Below are positions 18,343 to 26,149 of a DNA stretch of 64,000 bases, piece after piece; within the stretch, counting starts at the first letter, position 1, and each line of letters starts with the position of its first letter. The translations under genes were made by a program, and so were the position numbers. The notes beneath the pieces were generated by a model. It was not told the DNA's origin, did not search any database, and saw nothing but the letters and a program-made list of their open reading frames with translations. The stretch comes from Phytobacter ursingii (GTDB lineage Bacteria; Pseudomonadota; Gammaproteobacteria; Enterobacterales; Enterobacteriaceae): assembly GCA_901456055.1 (NCBI GenBank), contig CABDWT010000016.1, positions 248,001 through 312,000 on the forward strand, in the 5' to 3' direction.

Positions 18343-19353
18343 TTATTGAGCGCCAACCACTGGAACAACGACGATTTTTCGGTTGTATCGCGCTGTCTGC
18401 TCTACATTTTTGTGACCAGAAATGGCCTGTTTTTCGTAGATGGTGCCTTTTAGATCCGAAATGCCTTTTGCCTTGAGATCATGAAATGTAAAGTCAAACG
18501 ACAGATGTGGGTAAGCGGACCGGGCATCCTCCTTTGCCTTTCTCCATCGGCTATTAAATCCATCGCGCGTGTATTTATGCCCTGATGGCTGGTGGATAAT
18601 ATAAAGGCTACTCATTCCGGCATTTAGGGGTAACGTTTTTGCAAGTTCTATAGCCGCAGACAAACGGGCAGACCAGGCCTTGATTTGTGCGACCGCTGTT
18701 TTACTTTGCTTGATCAGTATCCCATCCGCCATAAGTTGATTTTTTCCCATGGTCAGGACGTCGTTTTGCCTCGCACAGCAAAGATAGGCCAGCTCCATCG
18801 CAACTTTAACCACATCAGGCGCGACGCTATATAGGGCGTTGTATTCGTCGTCAACGATATACCGATCCCTACTGGTTTCTTTAAATTGCTTAACCCCTTT
18901 TGTGGGATTTCCCTTCACATAACCGCGCTCATAACCCCAACGATAAACCCTGGACATAAACGCCTTTTCTCTGTTTGCCTGAGTTCTGCTTTTCACTCCT
19001 CGCTTATCAAGATACTTCCTGACATGCTCAGGTTTTATACTGTCTGGCGGCATCTTCCCGAAAACAGCCAGCAGTTTTTGAGAATATTTTCTGTAGTCTT
19101 TTTGCGTTTCCAGAGCCAATTCAAAAAAATCACCAGATTTGAAAAAACGTTCAACCAGTCCGGCAAAAAGCGAATCATCCGGGCGATCATTTATCAGGGC
19201 TTCCCAGGCTGTCCATACTTGAGCTTGTGTGCAAGTTTTATCGCACAGGCGGATATTTCCACCTCCTTTAGGGTGAAATTCATAGGCGGATTTGCCGAGG
19301 TATACCCTCGGCGGCATCCAGCAATCTTCTTTGTTTTTACGAGCTCTTGGCAT
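18343..19353 (-). CDS. int: tyrosine-recombinase integrase
   Basis: 336-aa site-specific recombinase catalysing insertion at leuZ. It has an N-terminal arm-binding region, a core-binding domain (about 60-160) and a catalytic domain (about 165-330) with R195 (CCARQND), K218, H291, H314 (SGHK) and nucleophile Y323 (ARYNRK). The usual HxxR box reads HDLK (291-294), a Lys substitution that I recall from other enterobacterial prophage integrases. It lies next to attL, transcribed toward the tRNA, the normal layout. Its start overlaps the stop of the DUF4224 gene. Confidence 0.95.
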   Translation of the reverse strand: MPRARKNKEDCWMPPRVYLGKSAYEFHPKGGGNIRLCDKTCTQAQVWTAWEALINDRPDDSLFAGLVERFFKSGDFFELALETQKDYRKYSQKLLAVFGKMPPDSIKPEHVRKYLDKRGVKSRTQANREKAFMSRVYRWGYERGYVKGNPTKGVKQFKETSRDRYIVDDEYNALYSVAPDVVKVAMELAYLCCARQNDVLTMGKNQLMADGILIKQSKTAVAQIKAWSARLSAAIELAKTLPLNAGMSSLYIIHQPSGHKYTRDGFNSRWRKAKEDARSAYPHLSFDFTFHDLKAKGISDLKGTIYEKQAISGHKNVEQTARYNRKIVVVPVVGAQ

Positions 19354-19586
19354 TAATCGAGCGCTCCGAAATTTGGTTGCGGATCACAATTACCCGTCAC
19401 ATTTTGCCGATGTGACAGGGGATTATTGAAATGGGCCCACGTCGTTCGAGGGCGACCATCACGCCTGGTTATAAAAAAAATTCCGGCGTCACGCAATACT
19501 TCGCACTGCCTGGAAGGGATTTTATAACCGGTAAGTTTTTCAATGTCGGCATCCGAAATAATGTCGTTAGTGTTTTCTGTGTTCAC
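19353..19586 (-). CDS. DUF4224 family protein, integrase-linked
   Basis: 77-aa protein. The core ISDADIEKLTGYKIPSRQCEVLRDAGI followed by GRPRTTWAHFN is typical of DUF4224, a family nearly always found just upstream of phage integrases. The stop shares bases with the integrase start (TTAATG), so translation is coupled. A role as excisionase-like or integrase-regulating factor is plausible from position only. Confidence 0.8.
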   Translation of the reverse strand: MNTENTNDIISDADIEKLTGYKIPSRQCEVLRDAGIFFITRRDGRPRTTWAHFNNPLSHRQNVTGNCDPQPNFGALD

Positions 19587-19587
19587 A

Positions 19588-19797
19588 TTACACCACCTTC
19601 TTATTCAGAGGTTCGCCGCAATCGCGGCAAAACTTATCCGCTTTACTGGAGTTTCGGTGCTGGCATTTGGCGGTGTCCCAGCCGCAAATCGCGCAAATGC
19701 TCATTGAGCCACCGTCATAGGTTCGACCGCCATCGTGCTTGCAGTACGACTGGAAACGGTGTTCAAGTTCTTCATAAGTCATTTTTTGCATTAGCAA
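19588..19797 (-). CDS. small zinc-ribbon-like phage protein
   Basis: 69 aa (or 66 from the third Met). Cys/His-rich: HDGGRTYDGGSMSICAICGWD carries CAIC and the tail FCRDCG carries a second CxxC, giving a likely zinc ribbon. Function unknown. It overlaps its upstream neighbour by 7 nt in a compact leftward operon. Confidence 0.7.
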   Translation of the reverse strand: MLMQKMTYEELEHRFQSYCKHDGGRTYDGGSMSICAICGWDTAKCQHRNSSKADKFCRDCGEPLNKKVV

Positions 19798-20117
19798 TCT
19801 TCCTTCCTGAATCCCGCGGCGATCACACTCTTCGCAATAGCGGCCGGCTCTCCTCCCAAAAGATCACCATCGTCTCCCAGAATCGCTTTCATCAGCTCAT
19901 TGCTCAGAACACTGTCATAATCTCGCGGCCAGAAATCTGTTGGCATATCAAATGAATTGCAGTAAAAAAATACGTCAATCGTTATCTTTGCCGCTTCTTC
20001 TGCTGTCCGTTCTGGCTGCCGATATCCTGCCTCCCAAATAGCGTCAGTCATGGCCGACGGATCGCCCTTAGCAGCCCTAATCAGCTTCACAAGCTCGAAA
20101 ATATTTTGCTCACTCAT
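19791..20117 (-). CDS. hypothetical phage early protein (108 aa)
   Basis: Starts MSEQNIFELVKLIRAA; the ATG at 20117 is chosen because GGAG lies upstream and its ATGAGTGA overlaps the preceding stop. It is mostly acidic and helical with no recognisable domain, and belongs to the leftward early operon. Confidence 0.7.
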   Translation of the reverse strand: MSEQNIFELVKLIRAAKGDPSAMTDAIWEAGYRQPERTAEEAAKITIDVFFYCNSFDMPTDFWPRDYDSVLSNELMKAILGDDGDLLGGEPAAIAKSVIAAGFRKEDC

Positions 20118-20475
20118 TGATGGCTCCAAGCTTTTCAGTTGCATAACGGACGCAGCGAGCGAAAGAAGAAGGAGTAACAATTTTCTTTAGTTCTTCAATC
20201 AGGTATTCACAGTGCTGCTCTCTGTTTTCTTCGTTCTTTTCTTTTTCTTTCTGACGGAGGACCGCCAATTGAGCCGTTATGATGCGCCGCTTTGCTTTAA
20301 CGGTCCGCAAAGCCTTTTCGGCGCTTTTTCTCCATTCGCTGCTCTCAATCGTGCTGTTAGACTGATCTAATTGCTGCTCAATGCTTAACTGTGCACGCTC
20401 GGCGTTTACCAGTTGCTCAAGACATAAAGCGATCGTGTCAAGATTAAGGGTGTCGACAAAAGTTTTGTGAATCAT
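20110..20475 (-). CDS. hypothetical coiled-coil phage protein (121 aa)
   Basis: Highly charged protein with heptad-like stretches from about residue 25 to 95 (many Glu, Lys, Gln, Leu), suggesting a coiled coil. It overlaps neighbours on both sides by a few bases. No function recognised. Confidence 0.65.
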   Translation of the reverse strand: MIHKTFVDTLNLDTIALCLEQLVNAERAQLSIEQQLDQSNSTIESSEWRKSAEKALRTVKAKRRIITAQLAVLRQKEKEKNEENREQHCEYLIEELKKIVTPSSFARCVRYATEKLGAINE

Positions 20476-20684
20476 TCTGATGTCTCCTGTTCTGCCGTAA
20501 TAATGGCATCAGCCATCATCATGATTGACCCGGCCATATCGTCGTAATCTTGCCAGTCATCATTATTCAGGAAGCGATTTGCAAAGACTGGGGCGATCTG
20601 GGCTACCAGCAATTGACGGTAAGTAATGCCGTTCGATAACGCCTCTTTTGCGCATGTGGATGACAGGGGCTGTTTGTTGTTCAT
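20472..20684 (-). CDS. hypothetical phage early protein (70 aa)
   Basis: Starts MNNKQPLSSTCAKEAL; the ATG at 20684 has GGAGG seven nt upstream, while longer readings have no ribosome site. It contains the acidic stretch NNDDWQDYDD. Overlaps both neighbours by four bases. No recognised domain. Confidence 0.65.
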   Translation of the reverse strand: MNNKQPLSSTCAKEALSNGITYRQLLVAQIAPVFANRFLNNDDWQDYDDMAGSIMMMADAIITAEQETSE

Positions 20685-20905
20685 CGGGAAGCCTCCTGTA
20701 ACGCAATTTTGTATGCCCGCAACATGCGATTTGACTTGCCTGAGATAACCGTTTTCATCCTGAAAATTCCGCTGCGGATATGGTGAACACCGGACTCGCA
20801 TAAAAGCACGGCGTCAACCGTGAGATTGTGGCGCCGCAATTCGAACACTGTGCTTGTGATCGTGATTGTGGCCACGGCGCCTTTATCTTCGAAATTAATA
20901 TCCAT
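20681..20905 (-). CDS. hypothetical phage early protein (74 aa)
   Basis: Starts MDINFEDKGAVATITITS from an ATG with AAGGGGA upstream, overlapping the preceding gene by 11 nt. It has an alternating beta-like N-terminus and a basic C-terminus (SGKSNRMLRAYKIALQ). Not recognised. Confidence 0.62.
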   Translation of the reverse strand: MDINFEDKGAVATITITSTVFELRRHNLTVDAVLLCESGVHHIRSGIFRMKTVISGKSNRMLRAYKIALQEASR

Positions 20906-21323
20906 CAAGTTTATCCCCTTCGGTTTTACTGACGTAACTTTCCCATCCGCCATAGCTGCTGACCATTTCTCCAAGACGCGAAAAGCAGGCATTCATCCAT
21001 CGGATTCCGCGTGGAGTGAGGGACGGCACTGTCCCCCAGTCGACGAAGCTGGAATTACTCCGGTGCATATACCTGATAAGGTCCAGAATATTTATGTAAT
21101 GCGTCCGCCGGCGCTCCATATCCCAGCCTTTGTCAGCAAGGTAGGAATCAATAAAACTTTGTAGCGAAGACTGGTTAAGCGAAATATCACCATGCTGGTG
21201 GCGATAAACCGGACGGCGATGCAAGCTGACCAAGTAAAACAGGTACGCATCGCATACCCATGTCAGCGCCTGCTGGTGGGCCAACTGTAATGAGTCATCA
21301 GGCTGCCAGAATGGTTTAGTCAT
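20895..21323 (-). CDS. hypothetical phage early protein (142 aa)
   Basis: Starts MTKPFWQPDDSLQLAHQQA from an ATG with GGAGGGG upstream, overlapping the ORF6N gene stop. Rich in Trp and Tyr; SLTPRGIRWMNACFSRLG suggests a helical, possibly winged-helix C-terminus. Not recognised. Confidence 0.65.
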   Translation of the reverse strand: MTKPFWQPDDSLQLAHQQALTWVCDAYLFYLVSLHRRPVYRHQHGDISLNQSSLQSFIDSYLADKGWDMERRRTHYINILDLIRYMHRSNSSFVDWGTVPSLTPRGIRWMNACFSRLGEMVSSYGGWESYVSKTEGDKLDGY

Positions 21324-22194
21324 TATTACGCCCCTCCGGTGTATAAACCGCCTTGTCATGGCTGTATTCACCATTCCAGGTCTTTTTCATCGGTAACTCA
21401 CCTTTCATGTACAACTGGTAAAGCCGGTGGCAACCTTTCTCTAACAGCGTCGGAGTAAATTTCGTAAAGGCGTCTTTACCGTGAGGGGTAATTTGCGTCT
21501 GATCTTCGGTCAGATATTTATCGCGGGCATAGGAGGCGACGCGCCAGCGAGGGGCTTTCTCCGGATCGCGTTGCTCGTTGAATACCCATTCACGCTCAAA
21601 GGCCCACCACATCATTTTGTTGATATTGACGCCATTCAGCGCTTTGCAGAATGCCGGAATGGTCATGCCTTTAGTAAAGTGCTTTTCCAGGCTTTCAACG
21701 GTGGCAGTAAGGGTTTTATTTTCCAGTTCCGCCGCTTCGGCCCGCTCTTCTGCCTCAATGACCATCAGTGCCAGTTCTTTACGGCTGAGCGTTACCTGAG
21801 CAGGCGGTGCAGCGATGCTGTCACGCTGGGTGAAGTAGAATTCCACCAAGTCTTCCTGGTAGCCCCACGCCTGATCGGTATCGACGATTTTTGACATGCG
21901 GGCCGTGCCACGTTCTGTCCAGAGAATCAGTTGGCTTGTATGTTTGTTAACCAAGTAACCGTCAGTTACTAGGTTCTTAAATTCCTTTAATTCTGAACCA
22001 GTTAAAAGGAAGTAATGCTTACCTTCCTCGAAGCGATCGAGATTTCTCGAAAGATTGTTGCGGATGTTTACCTCATCCGTGCCGTACCCCTCAGCCATTT
22101 TTTCAGTCGTAACCACGCGCTGGCCGCGATATTCAATGATCTGCAGGTCGCGCGCTGCAACTGGTGCTAATTCGGTTTTCATAGCCATTTGCAT
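21316..22194 (-). CDS. ORF6N-domain antirepressor-like protein (292 aa)
   Basis: The N-terminus (about 15-105: IIEYRGQRVVTTEKMAEGYG onward, ending in the RGTARMSKIVDT region) is an ORF6N-type DNA-binding domain of phage antirepressors. A coiled-coil follows (about 135-170, RKELALMVIEAEERAEAAEL). The C-terminal region (GMTIPAFCKALNGVNINKMMWWAFE onward) is the ANT/KilA-C-like half. Such proteins modulate repressor activity and lysogeny. GAGGAG lies four nt before the ATG. It is in the leftward early operon. Confidence 0.85.
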   Translation of the reverse strand: MQMAMKTELAPVAARDLQIIEYRGQRVVTTEKMAEGYGTDEVNIRNNLSRNLDRFEEGKHYFLLTGSELKEFKNLVTDGYLVNKHTSQLILWTERGTARMSKIVDTDQAWGYQEDLVEFYFTQRDSIAAPPAQVTLSRKELALMVIEAEERAEAAELENKTLTATVESLEKHFTKGMTIPAFCKALNGVNINKMMWWAFEREWVFNEQRDPEKAPRWRVASYARDKYLTEDQTQITPHGKDAFTKFTPTLLEKGCHRLYQLYMKGELPMKKTWNGEYSHDKAVYTPEGRNND

Positions 22195-22200
22195 TTCTCC

Positions 22201-22779
22201 TCAGTGCACAACCGGCATACCAGGCATGCCTTCGGTCTGGATTTGCTCGATAAAGCTGTCGTGCAGGATACCCAAGCCTTCACGCCCCATAGCTGACAGC
22301 ATCAGTCCGCCGTCATGAGATTTCGTAACCATGTCCTGATATGCTCGAAGCGCCAGTGACAACCCCATTTCGCGCCCGTATTTCTCAATAGCGAGCCCTT
22401 CGACGTTATTGGCTAGTGCGAATCGCTCTGGCGCCGGATAGATGCTTATCGCGCCGTTCTGACCCGTGTAGATAACGGCTCTGTCAACCCCGCCATAATC
22501 ATTCGGAATATCAATGGTGCCGTTCTTCTTCATCTCTTCGTTCATGAATACAGTTGCAACCAGCCAACGCCACAAAATCACCTCCTGCTCAATACTGAGA
22601 TTCATCCAGCCGTTTTCTTTTGCCTCCATGATGCAGTCCAGCATTTTCAGGGCTTTCGAAGTGCTTCTGTCATAACTGCCGCTATCCAGAGAACGGATGA
22701 CGGCGGAATAACCAATAATCAGGCGCCCAAGTTTGATACCGGTAGATGTCGGCTCCGGTGTGAAATCGTTGTCATTCAT
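22201..22779 (-). CDS. hypothetical phage protein (192 aa)
   Basis: Acidic soluble protein beginning MNDNDFTPEPTSTGIKLGR. It shares one base with the neighbouring 137-aa gene's stop. No domain recognised; it probably belongs to an early gene family of enterobacterial prophages. Confidence 0.7.
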   Translation of the reverse strand: MNDNDFTPEPTSTGIKLGRLIIGYSAVIRSLDSGSYDRSTSKALKMLDCIMEAKENGWMNLSIEQEVILWRWLVATVFMNEEMKKNGTIDIPNDYGGVDRAVIYTGQNGAISIYPAPERFALANNVEGLAIEKYGREMGLSLALRAYQDMVTKSHDGGLMLSAMGREGLGILHDSFIEQIQTEGMPGMPVVH

Positions 22780-23192
22780 CAGCGAATCCCCTCTGGTTTG
22801 CTTGCCTGCAACTCTTCACGCTCTTTAACGTAGCGGTCGTGCATGGCATCCCACTTCACCAACCATTTCTGTGCTTCTCGCTTACTGGCCAGAATGCGAC
22901 GCAGGCGACGAACGGTGCGCTGGTGGGCGGCCAGATATTCAGCGGTAGTTTCTCCCTGGCGCCACATCGGGATGCCGTCACGATCAATCCGTACATCCGG
23001 ATGCTTCTGGCGAAACCCAGAGCGGGCGAAAGCATGCGATGTCATGAAAAATGCCAGATAGCGGATCGCTGTATCGCGGGAGAAGCATTTTTTAGTACGC
23101 CCATGCCGTTCTGCAAAAAACAGCATGCCAACCGGCGCATCAAACTTTCTGATTGCCAGGTCAATAGCGCTGGCGGTGCGGTTATCAATCAT
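22779..23192 (-). CDS. hypothetical basic phage protein (137 aa)
   Basis: Starts MIDNRTASAIDLAIRKF from an ATG with AAAGGA upstream. The C-terminal half is rich in Arg and Lys (HQRTVRRLRRILASKREAQKW), so nucleic-acid binding is possible. Overlaps the next upstream gene by four nt. Confidence 0.65.
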   Translation of the reverse strand: MIDNRTASAIDLAIRKFDAPVGMLFFAERHGRTKKCFSRDTAIRYLAFFMTSHAFARSGFRQKHPDVRIDRDGIPMWRQGETTAEYLAAHQRTVRRLRRILASKREAQKWLVKWDAMHDRYVKEREELQASKPEGIR

Positions 23193-23410
23193 TTTCTGTC
23201 CTTTACCTTTGAGTAACGTTCGTGACTCATGACTTCCCAACTGTGGCCGCCATCGCGTGAAAGAAGGCGCCAGCGCCGGTTAACCCGCAGGCTCAGGTTT
23301 CCTGAGCCATGCATCCGGCAGGGATGAACCCGTTTATTTCTGTACTGGCGGAGAACAAGCACCGCCTGTCCGTGCACCCATTCGGGAATGCGTATTGCTG
23401 TCAGTGCCAT
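23189..23410 (-). CDS. possible ParE-like phage toxin (73 aa)
   Basis: Small basic protein: WVHGQAVLVLRQYRNKRVHP, then LSLRVNRRWRLLSRDGG and the ending SHERYSKVKDRK. The central LRVNRRWRLL and terminal SHERY resemble what I remember of the phage ParE-like toxin family, but the match is from memory. A small acidic or DNA-binding antitoxin could be the adjacent 118-aa gene. Single-base overlap with it indicates coupling. Confidence 0.5.
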   Translation of the reverse strand: MALTAIRIPEWVHGQAVLVLRQYRNKRVHPCRMHGSGNLSLRVNRRWRLLSRDGGHSWEVMSHERYSKVKDRK

Positions 23411-23766
23411 CAGACGACACCCCCGCTGGAGTGTTTCTCTTTGACGTACTCGACGACTTCCATTAGCAAGTCATCGATAATTAATTTCCCAGAATCGGTC
23501 AGATATTCGGTATCTCTGTTTATTTGAATTGCGTCTTTATATGAGGACTCAACTAATTTATTGCCCTCAATAGTTCCAAACTCTCCACGCACCAAGCTTT
23601 CAAAACGGCGAAGTAATGAGTCCATAAATGATTCAGTAATTTCCACCGTTTCAATTTCGCCTTTTGGTAATTTGACAATTAGCATGTTGCCGCCAGTCTT
23701 CTTTTTCATCCATGAAAGCGCCGCATTTTTTATGCGATTGCGATATTTATCGATTGTGTTATCCAT
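23410..23766 (-). CDS. hypothetical phage early protein (118 aa)
   Basis: Starts MDNTIDKYRNRIKNAAL. It has a basic N-terminus, then an acidic C-terminal half (DSGKLIIDDLLMEVVEYVKEK). It overlaps the upstream gene by eight nt. Not recognised; base composition is more AT-rich than the genes to its left. Confidence 0.62.
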   Translation of the reverse strand: MDNTIDKYRNRIKNAALSWMKKKTGGNMLIVKLPKGEIETVEITESFMDSLLRRFESLVRGEFGTIEGNKLVESSYKDAIQINRDTEYLTDSGKLIIDDLLMEVVEYVKEKHSSGGVV

Positions 23767-23953
23767 TGCGGCGTCTCTCCTCAGCATTAGCCCATGAAGA
23801 AAGCTGGCAAGCTAACTCAAAACTAAGTCCAATAAGCGATTCGGTTTGTGAAAGTTCCATTTCTTTAAACTGCGAAAACATTAAATCCAGTAAGTGATAT
23901 AAGTTGTCAGCAGTATCGCGCACCGTTTCAATTGTGCTGTTATTGTTTACCAT
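23759..23953 (-). CDS. hypothetical phage early protein (64 aa)
   Basis: Starts MVNNNSTIETVRDTADNLYH with GAGGAGA upstream of the ATG at 23953. Helical, acidic. It appears related in style to the next upstream gene (both have a Leu-rich helix and an FELA motif), which may reflect an old duplication. Confidence 0.62.
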   Translation of the reverse strand: MVNNNSTIETVRDTADNLYHLLDLMFSQFKEMELSQTESLIGLSFELACQLSSWANAEERRRNG

Positions 23954-24149
23954 TGTTAACTGTCTCCTCTTCAATGAGTTGCAAGAAGGTGCTGACAGGA
24001 ACCGATAAATCATAAGCCAGTTCGAATAATGCCTTTACCTCACTCTCTTCAAGCTCATCAGCAGCAAAGGCGGCGGCCTTGAGCAACGCGTATAATTGAA
24101 AACTTTTTAATTCCGCTAGCTGAATATCAATATCAATATTTTTAGCCAT
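23940..24149 (-). CDS. hypothetical phage early protein (69 aa)
   Basis: Starts MAKNIDIDIQLAELKSF at 24149, just after the stop of a 37-codon frame. It contains LFELAYDLSVPVSTFLQL, resembling GLSFELACQLSSWANA in its neighbour. Overlaps that neighbour by 14 nt. Confidence 0.6.
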   Translation of the reverse strand: MAKNIDIDIQLAELKSFQLYALLKAAAFAADELEESEVKALFELAYDLSVPVSTFLQLIEEETVNNGKQ

Positions 24150-24151
24150 TA

Positions 24152-24265
24152 TTAACACCCATAAGCTTTACGAAGATATAAAAGAGCAATATGCACATAC
24201 GCCTCGCCGTAGCTGGCGAAAATGCATGCTGAGTGATATGCATGTTTATCTTTGATGAATGTCAT
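24152..24265 (-). CDS. possible 37-aa small phage protein
   Basis: A short frame starting MTFIKDKHAYHSACIFASYG and ending RKAYGC. It fills the gap between two leftward genes, its stop TAA directly abutting the next ATG (TAATAATG) and its start following the preceding stop by eight nt with AAAGAG nearby. The tight packing supports translation; there is no similarity I recognise. Confidence 0.45.
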   Translation of the reverse strand: MTFIKDKHAYHSACIFASYGEAYVHIALLYLRKAYGC

Positions 24266-24273
24266 CTCTTTAA

Positions 24274-24684
24274 TCACTCTTTTTCTTCTTTATAAGCAAG
24301 GCCGTTATTTGCCTGGGAAAGAAGCTCTTGCTCGGTTTTCGATAATGAAATGGTGTTGGTTCGAAGTAATTTTAATAAAATATCCTCAATTACCGAAAAA
24401 AAACCAACCGCCTGACCATTAATTGAATCATTGAAACCAATAGACATCATTTCGGTAACAATATTGGATAATGTTGAAGGGCAATAATTATTTCCCGATC
24501 TCACTTCTTCTTCTAGGTTCTTAAGAAAAATCAAAGCCAGAGCAGTCCCTGTTTCACAGCCTCCGCCAAAACCGCCAGTAGATGGTACATTCCAGAAGCT
24601 ATGCCCAGAGCCATTTTTTGACTTACCGCCAACAAAAGGAAGTCTGTGCGACAGTATGCTTTTTCTTTTATTTAGCTTTAACAT
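24274..24684 (-). CDS. hypothetical phage early protein (136 aa)
   Basis: Basic N-terminus (MLKLNKRKSILSHRLPF), Gly/Ser-rich stretch with GGFGGGCETGTALALIF, then a helical acidic C-terminus. AT-rich relative to the genes to its left. No function recognised. Confidence 0.6.
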   Translation of the reverse strand: MLKLNKRKSILSHRLPFVGGKSKNGSGHSFWNVPSTGGFGGGCETGTALALIFLKNLEEEVRSGNNYCPSTLSNIVTEMMSIGFNDSINGQAVGFFSVIEDILLKLLRTNTISLSKTEQELLSQANNGLAYKEEKE

Positions 24685-24757
24685 TTCAATTACCTTAAGA
24701 TATAAGAATGATAGAATATTGCGTCAATTTTTAATTGGGATGGATGGGCTTAAATAG

Positions 24758-25051
24758 TTATAAGGTCATGATCATAGTTTTTAGATCTTTATGATTATCT
24801 AAAAACTCTTTAGCCTCATCACAAGCCTCATCATAAGAATTAAAAAAATCCACAATGACAAATTGATCTCCATGCCGCTCGTAGAGTGCAAATTCAATTA
24901 CATCGGACAGGATTGATTCAAATTGGAAATTAAAGCCATCCTGATATGGTTTTGATGGCTTTGAGTAAGGCCATAGTGAAGATTTTTCGGTGATTTTTTG
25001 ACTAACATCAAATTTATTGCTTACAGCCTTGGGTGCGATTGTAGTGATCAT
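24758..25051 (-). CDS. hypothetical phage protein, first gene after the leftward operator region (97 aa)
   Basis: Starts MITTIAPKAVSNKFDVSQKI; acidic second half (FFNSYDEACDEAKEFL). Its position as the first leftward gene beyond the candidate left operators matches where lambda-like phages keep their immediate-early left gene (N in lambda), but the sequence is not Arg-rich and does not look like N. Confidence 0.55.
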   Translation of the reverse strand: MITTIAPKAVSNKFDVSQKITEKSSLWPYSKPSKPYQDGFNFQFESILSDVIEFALYERHGDQFVIVDFFNSYDEACDEAKEFLDNHKDLKTMIMTL

Positions 25052-25090
25052 CTCATTGGCTCCGTTGTATGCCGATAAGATAAGACTACT

Positions 25091-25180
25091 TTAGTATTAA
25101 TTAAAGGTCAATGGTATTAATACAAAAATATTTTTATGATAATATGTGATTGATTATAAACAATATTAAAGTATTAATGA
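25091..25180. promoter_or_regulatory. candidate left operator cluster
   Basis: Three copies of the word TATTAAT occur in 90 bases: AGTATTAATT (25093-25102), the perfect palindrome GTATTAATAC (25114-25123) and GTATTAATGA (25171-25180). A related TATTAATACC occurs at 25366-25375, and TTAATACC/GGTATTA/ATTAATAC words recur around the cro start. Repetition of the same palindromic word on both sides of the repressor gene is what OL and OR sites look like. Confidence 0.55.
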
Positions 25181-25390
25181 TGGTTAGATCGTACTTCATC
25201 AATCTGGATGGGGGGGGGATGCCATCCATGAGAGAGCACACCCATAGCCGTCACTATACTTAGGCAACATTTGGCTAAATGCACCTAATTCAAATTCTCC
25301 GGTAGTAGTTGTAAACCGATTTACATAAAATCTGTTTACAGTTGGTATGGCTCAAATATCTTCGTTATTAATACCGGTGCTTACAGGTAT

Positions 25391-25417
25391 AAAAAAAACC
25401 GGCTTTAAACCGGTTTT
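25391..25417 (-). terminator. terminator of the repressor gene
   Basis: AAAACCGG (25395-25402) pairs with CCGGTTTT (25410-25417); on the minus strand the stem is followed by eight T residues. It lies 20 nt after the repressor stop. Confidence 0.88.
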
Positions 25418-25437
25418 GCAATGTCTTGTCGATGATG

Positions 25438-26130
25438 TTAGTAAATTGTAGACACCCAGAAAAGGCGCCCTAAAACTTCCAGTCCATCCATGTTGACTTC
25501 TTCATCGGGATACTCGTCAGAATTGTAGCTTCTGATGGTTACCTTTTCCGGGCCCGATCTATAAAGAATTTTAAGCCTTTTCCAGCCACCCTGATTTATG
25601 CCATAAATTTTTCCATCAACAATACGCTTGTCGTTGCAGTTTATAGCCACGGTAGAACCATCAGCAATCACTGGTTCCATGCTGTTCCCATGCGCGATAA
25701 AACATAGGACACCTGAACCATCGCTGTTGGCTCCCACTTTCCTTAATGTGGCTTTAGAAAAACGGAGCTTTTGACCATTATAGTCATCATCAATGCAGCT
25801 ACCGTCACCACATGCAAACTCTATATCTTTGAGATAAGGAACTTCCACCTCATCTTCATCAAGTGGCGTTTCATGATCCCATGATTTAATTCCATACAGA
25901 CGTTGCTCGGGCGTTGTAGCCGGCCCCATGCCTCCTTCTCCAGTGCTAAGCCATACCGGGTCCACTCCCAAAGCTTTGGCAATATCAACAATCTTGCCAC
26001 TGGATTGCGCTTTACCAGATGTCAATTTTTGTATAGCTCCCTGGCTAACTCCTACTCGCAATGCCAGTTCGCTTTGCGTGGAGCCTGCATTCAACATGGC
26101 AAGCTTTAATCTGTCTGCAAGTGTGTTCAT
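25438..26130 (-). CDS. CI-type phage repressor with LexA/S24 protease domain
   Basis: 230-aa repressor maintaining lysogeny. N-terminal XRE helix-turn-helix (about 5-65: STQSELALRVGVSQGAIQKL). C-terminal S24 self-cleavage domain: likely scissile Cys-Gly at 107-108 (FACGDG), nucleophile S150 in HGNSMEP, and Lys in GGWKRLK (K184). RecA-stimulated autocleavage and hence SOS induction is expected from the family. The ATG at 26130 is preferred over the TTG one codon earlier because GGAGGA is properly placed. Transcribed away from cro. Confidence 0.93.
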   Translation of the reverse strand: MNTLADRLKLAMLNAGSTQSELALRVGVSQGAIQKLTSGKAQSSGKIVDIAKALGVDPVWLSTGEGGMGPATTPEQRLYGIKSWDHETPLDEDEVEVPYLKDIEFACGDGSCIDDDYNGQKLRFSKATLRKVGANSDGSGVLCFIAHGNSMEPVIADGSTVAINCNDKRIVDGKIYGINQGGWKRLKILYRSGPEKVTIRSYNSDEYPDEEVNMDGLEVLGRLFWVSTIY

Positions 26131-26149
26131 CAATTCCTCCCATTTAAAT

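Larger units (their letters stand above)
25052..25437. other. gene-free region between leftward early genes and repressor
   Basis: 386 bases without a gene. The left part is very AT-rich and holds the operator-like repeats (25091-25180). A run of nine G (25210-25218) sits in a small GGATGG/CCATCC hairpin. An imperfect 31-bp palindrome TGTAAAC...GTTTACA with inner GATT/AATC occupies 25310-25340. The repressor terminator ends the region. Confidence 0.6.

Noticed and set aside
24758-25051. Identification as lambda N-like antiterminator
   Set aside because: Position fits, but the protein is acidic and lacks the Arg-rich N-terminus; no boxB-like hairpin was found nearby.
25206-25227. Run of nine G in a small hairpin, considered as a phase-variable switch
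   Set aside because: It is not in a gene or recognisable promoter; a homopolymer in non-coding DNA alone is weak evidence.
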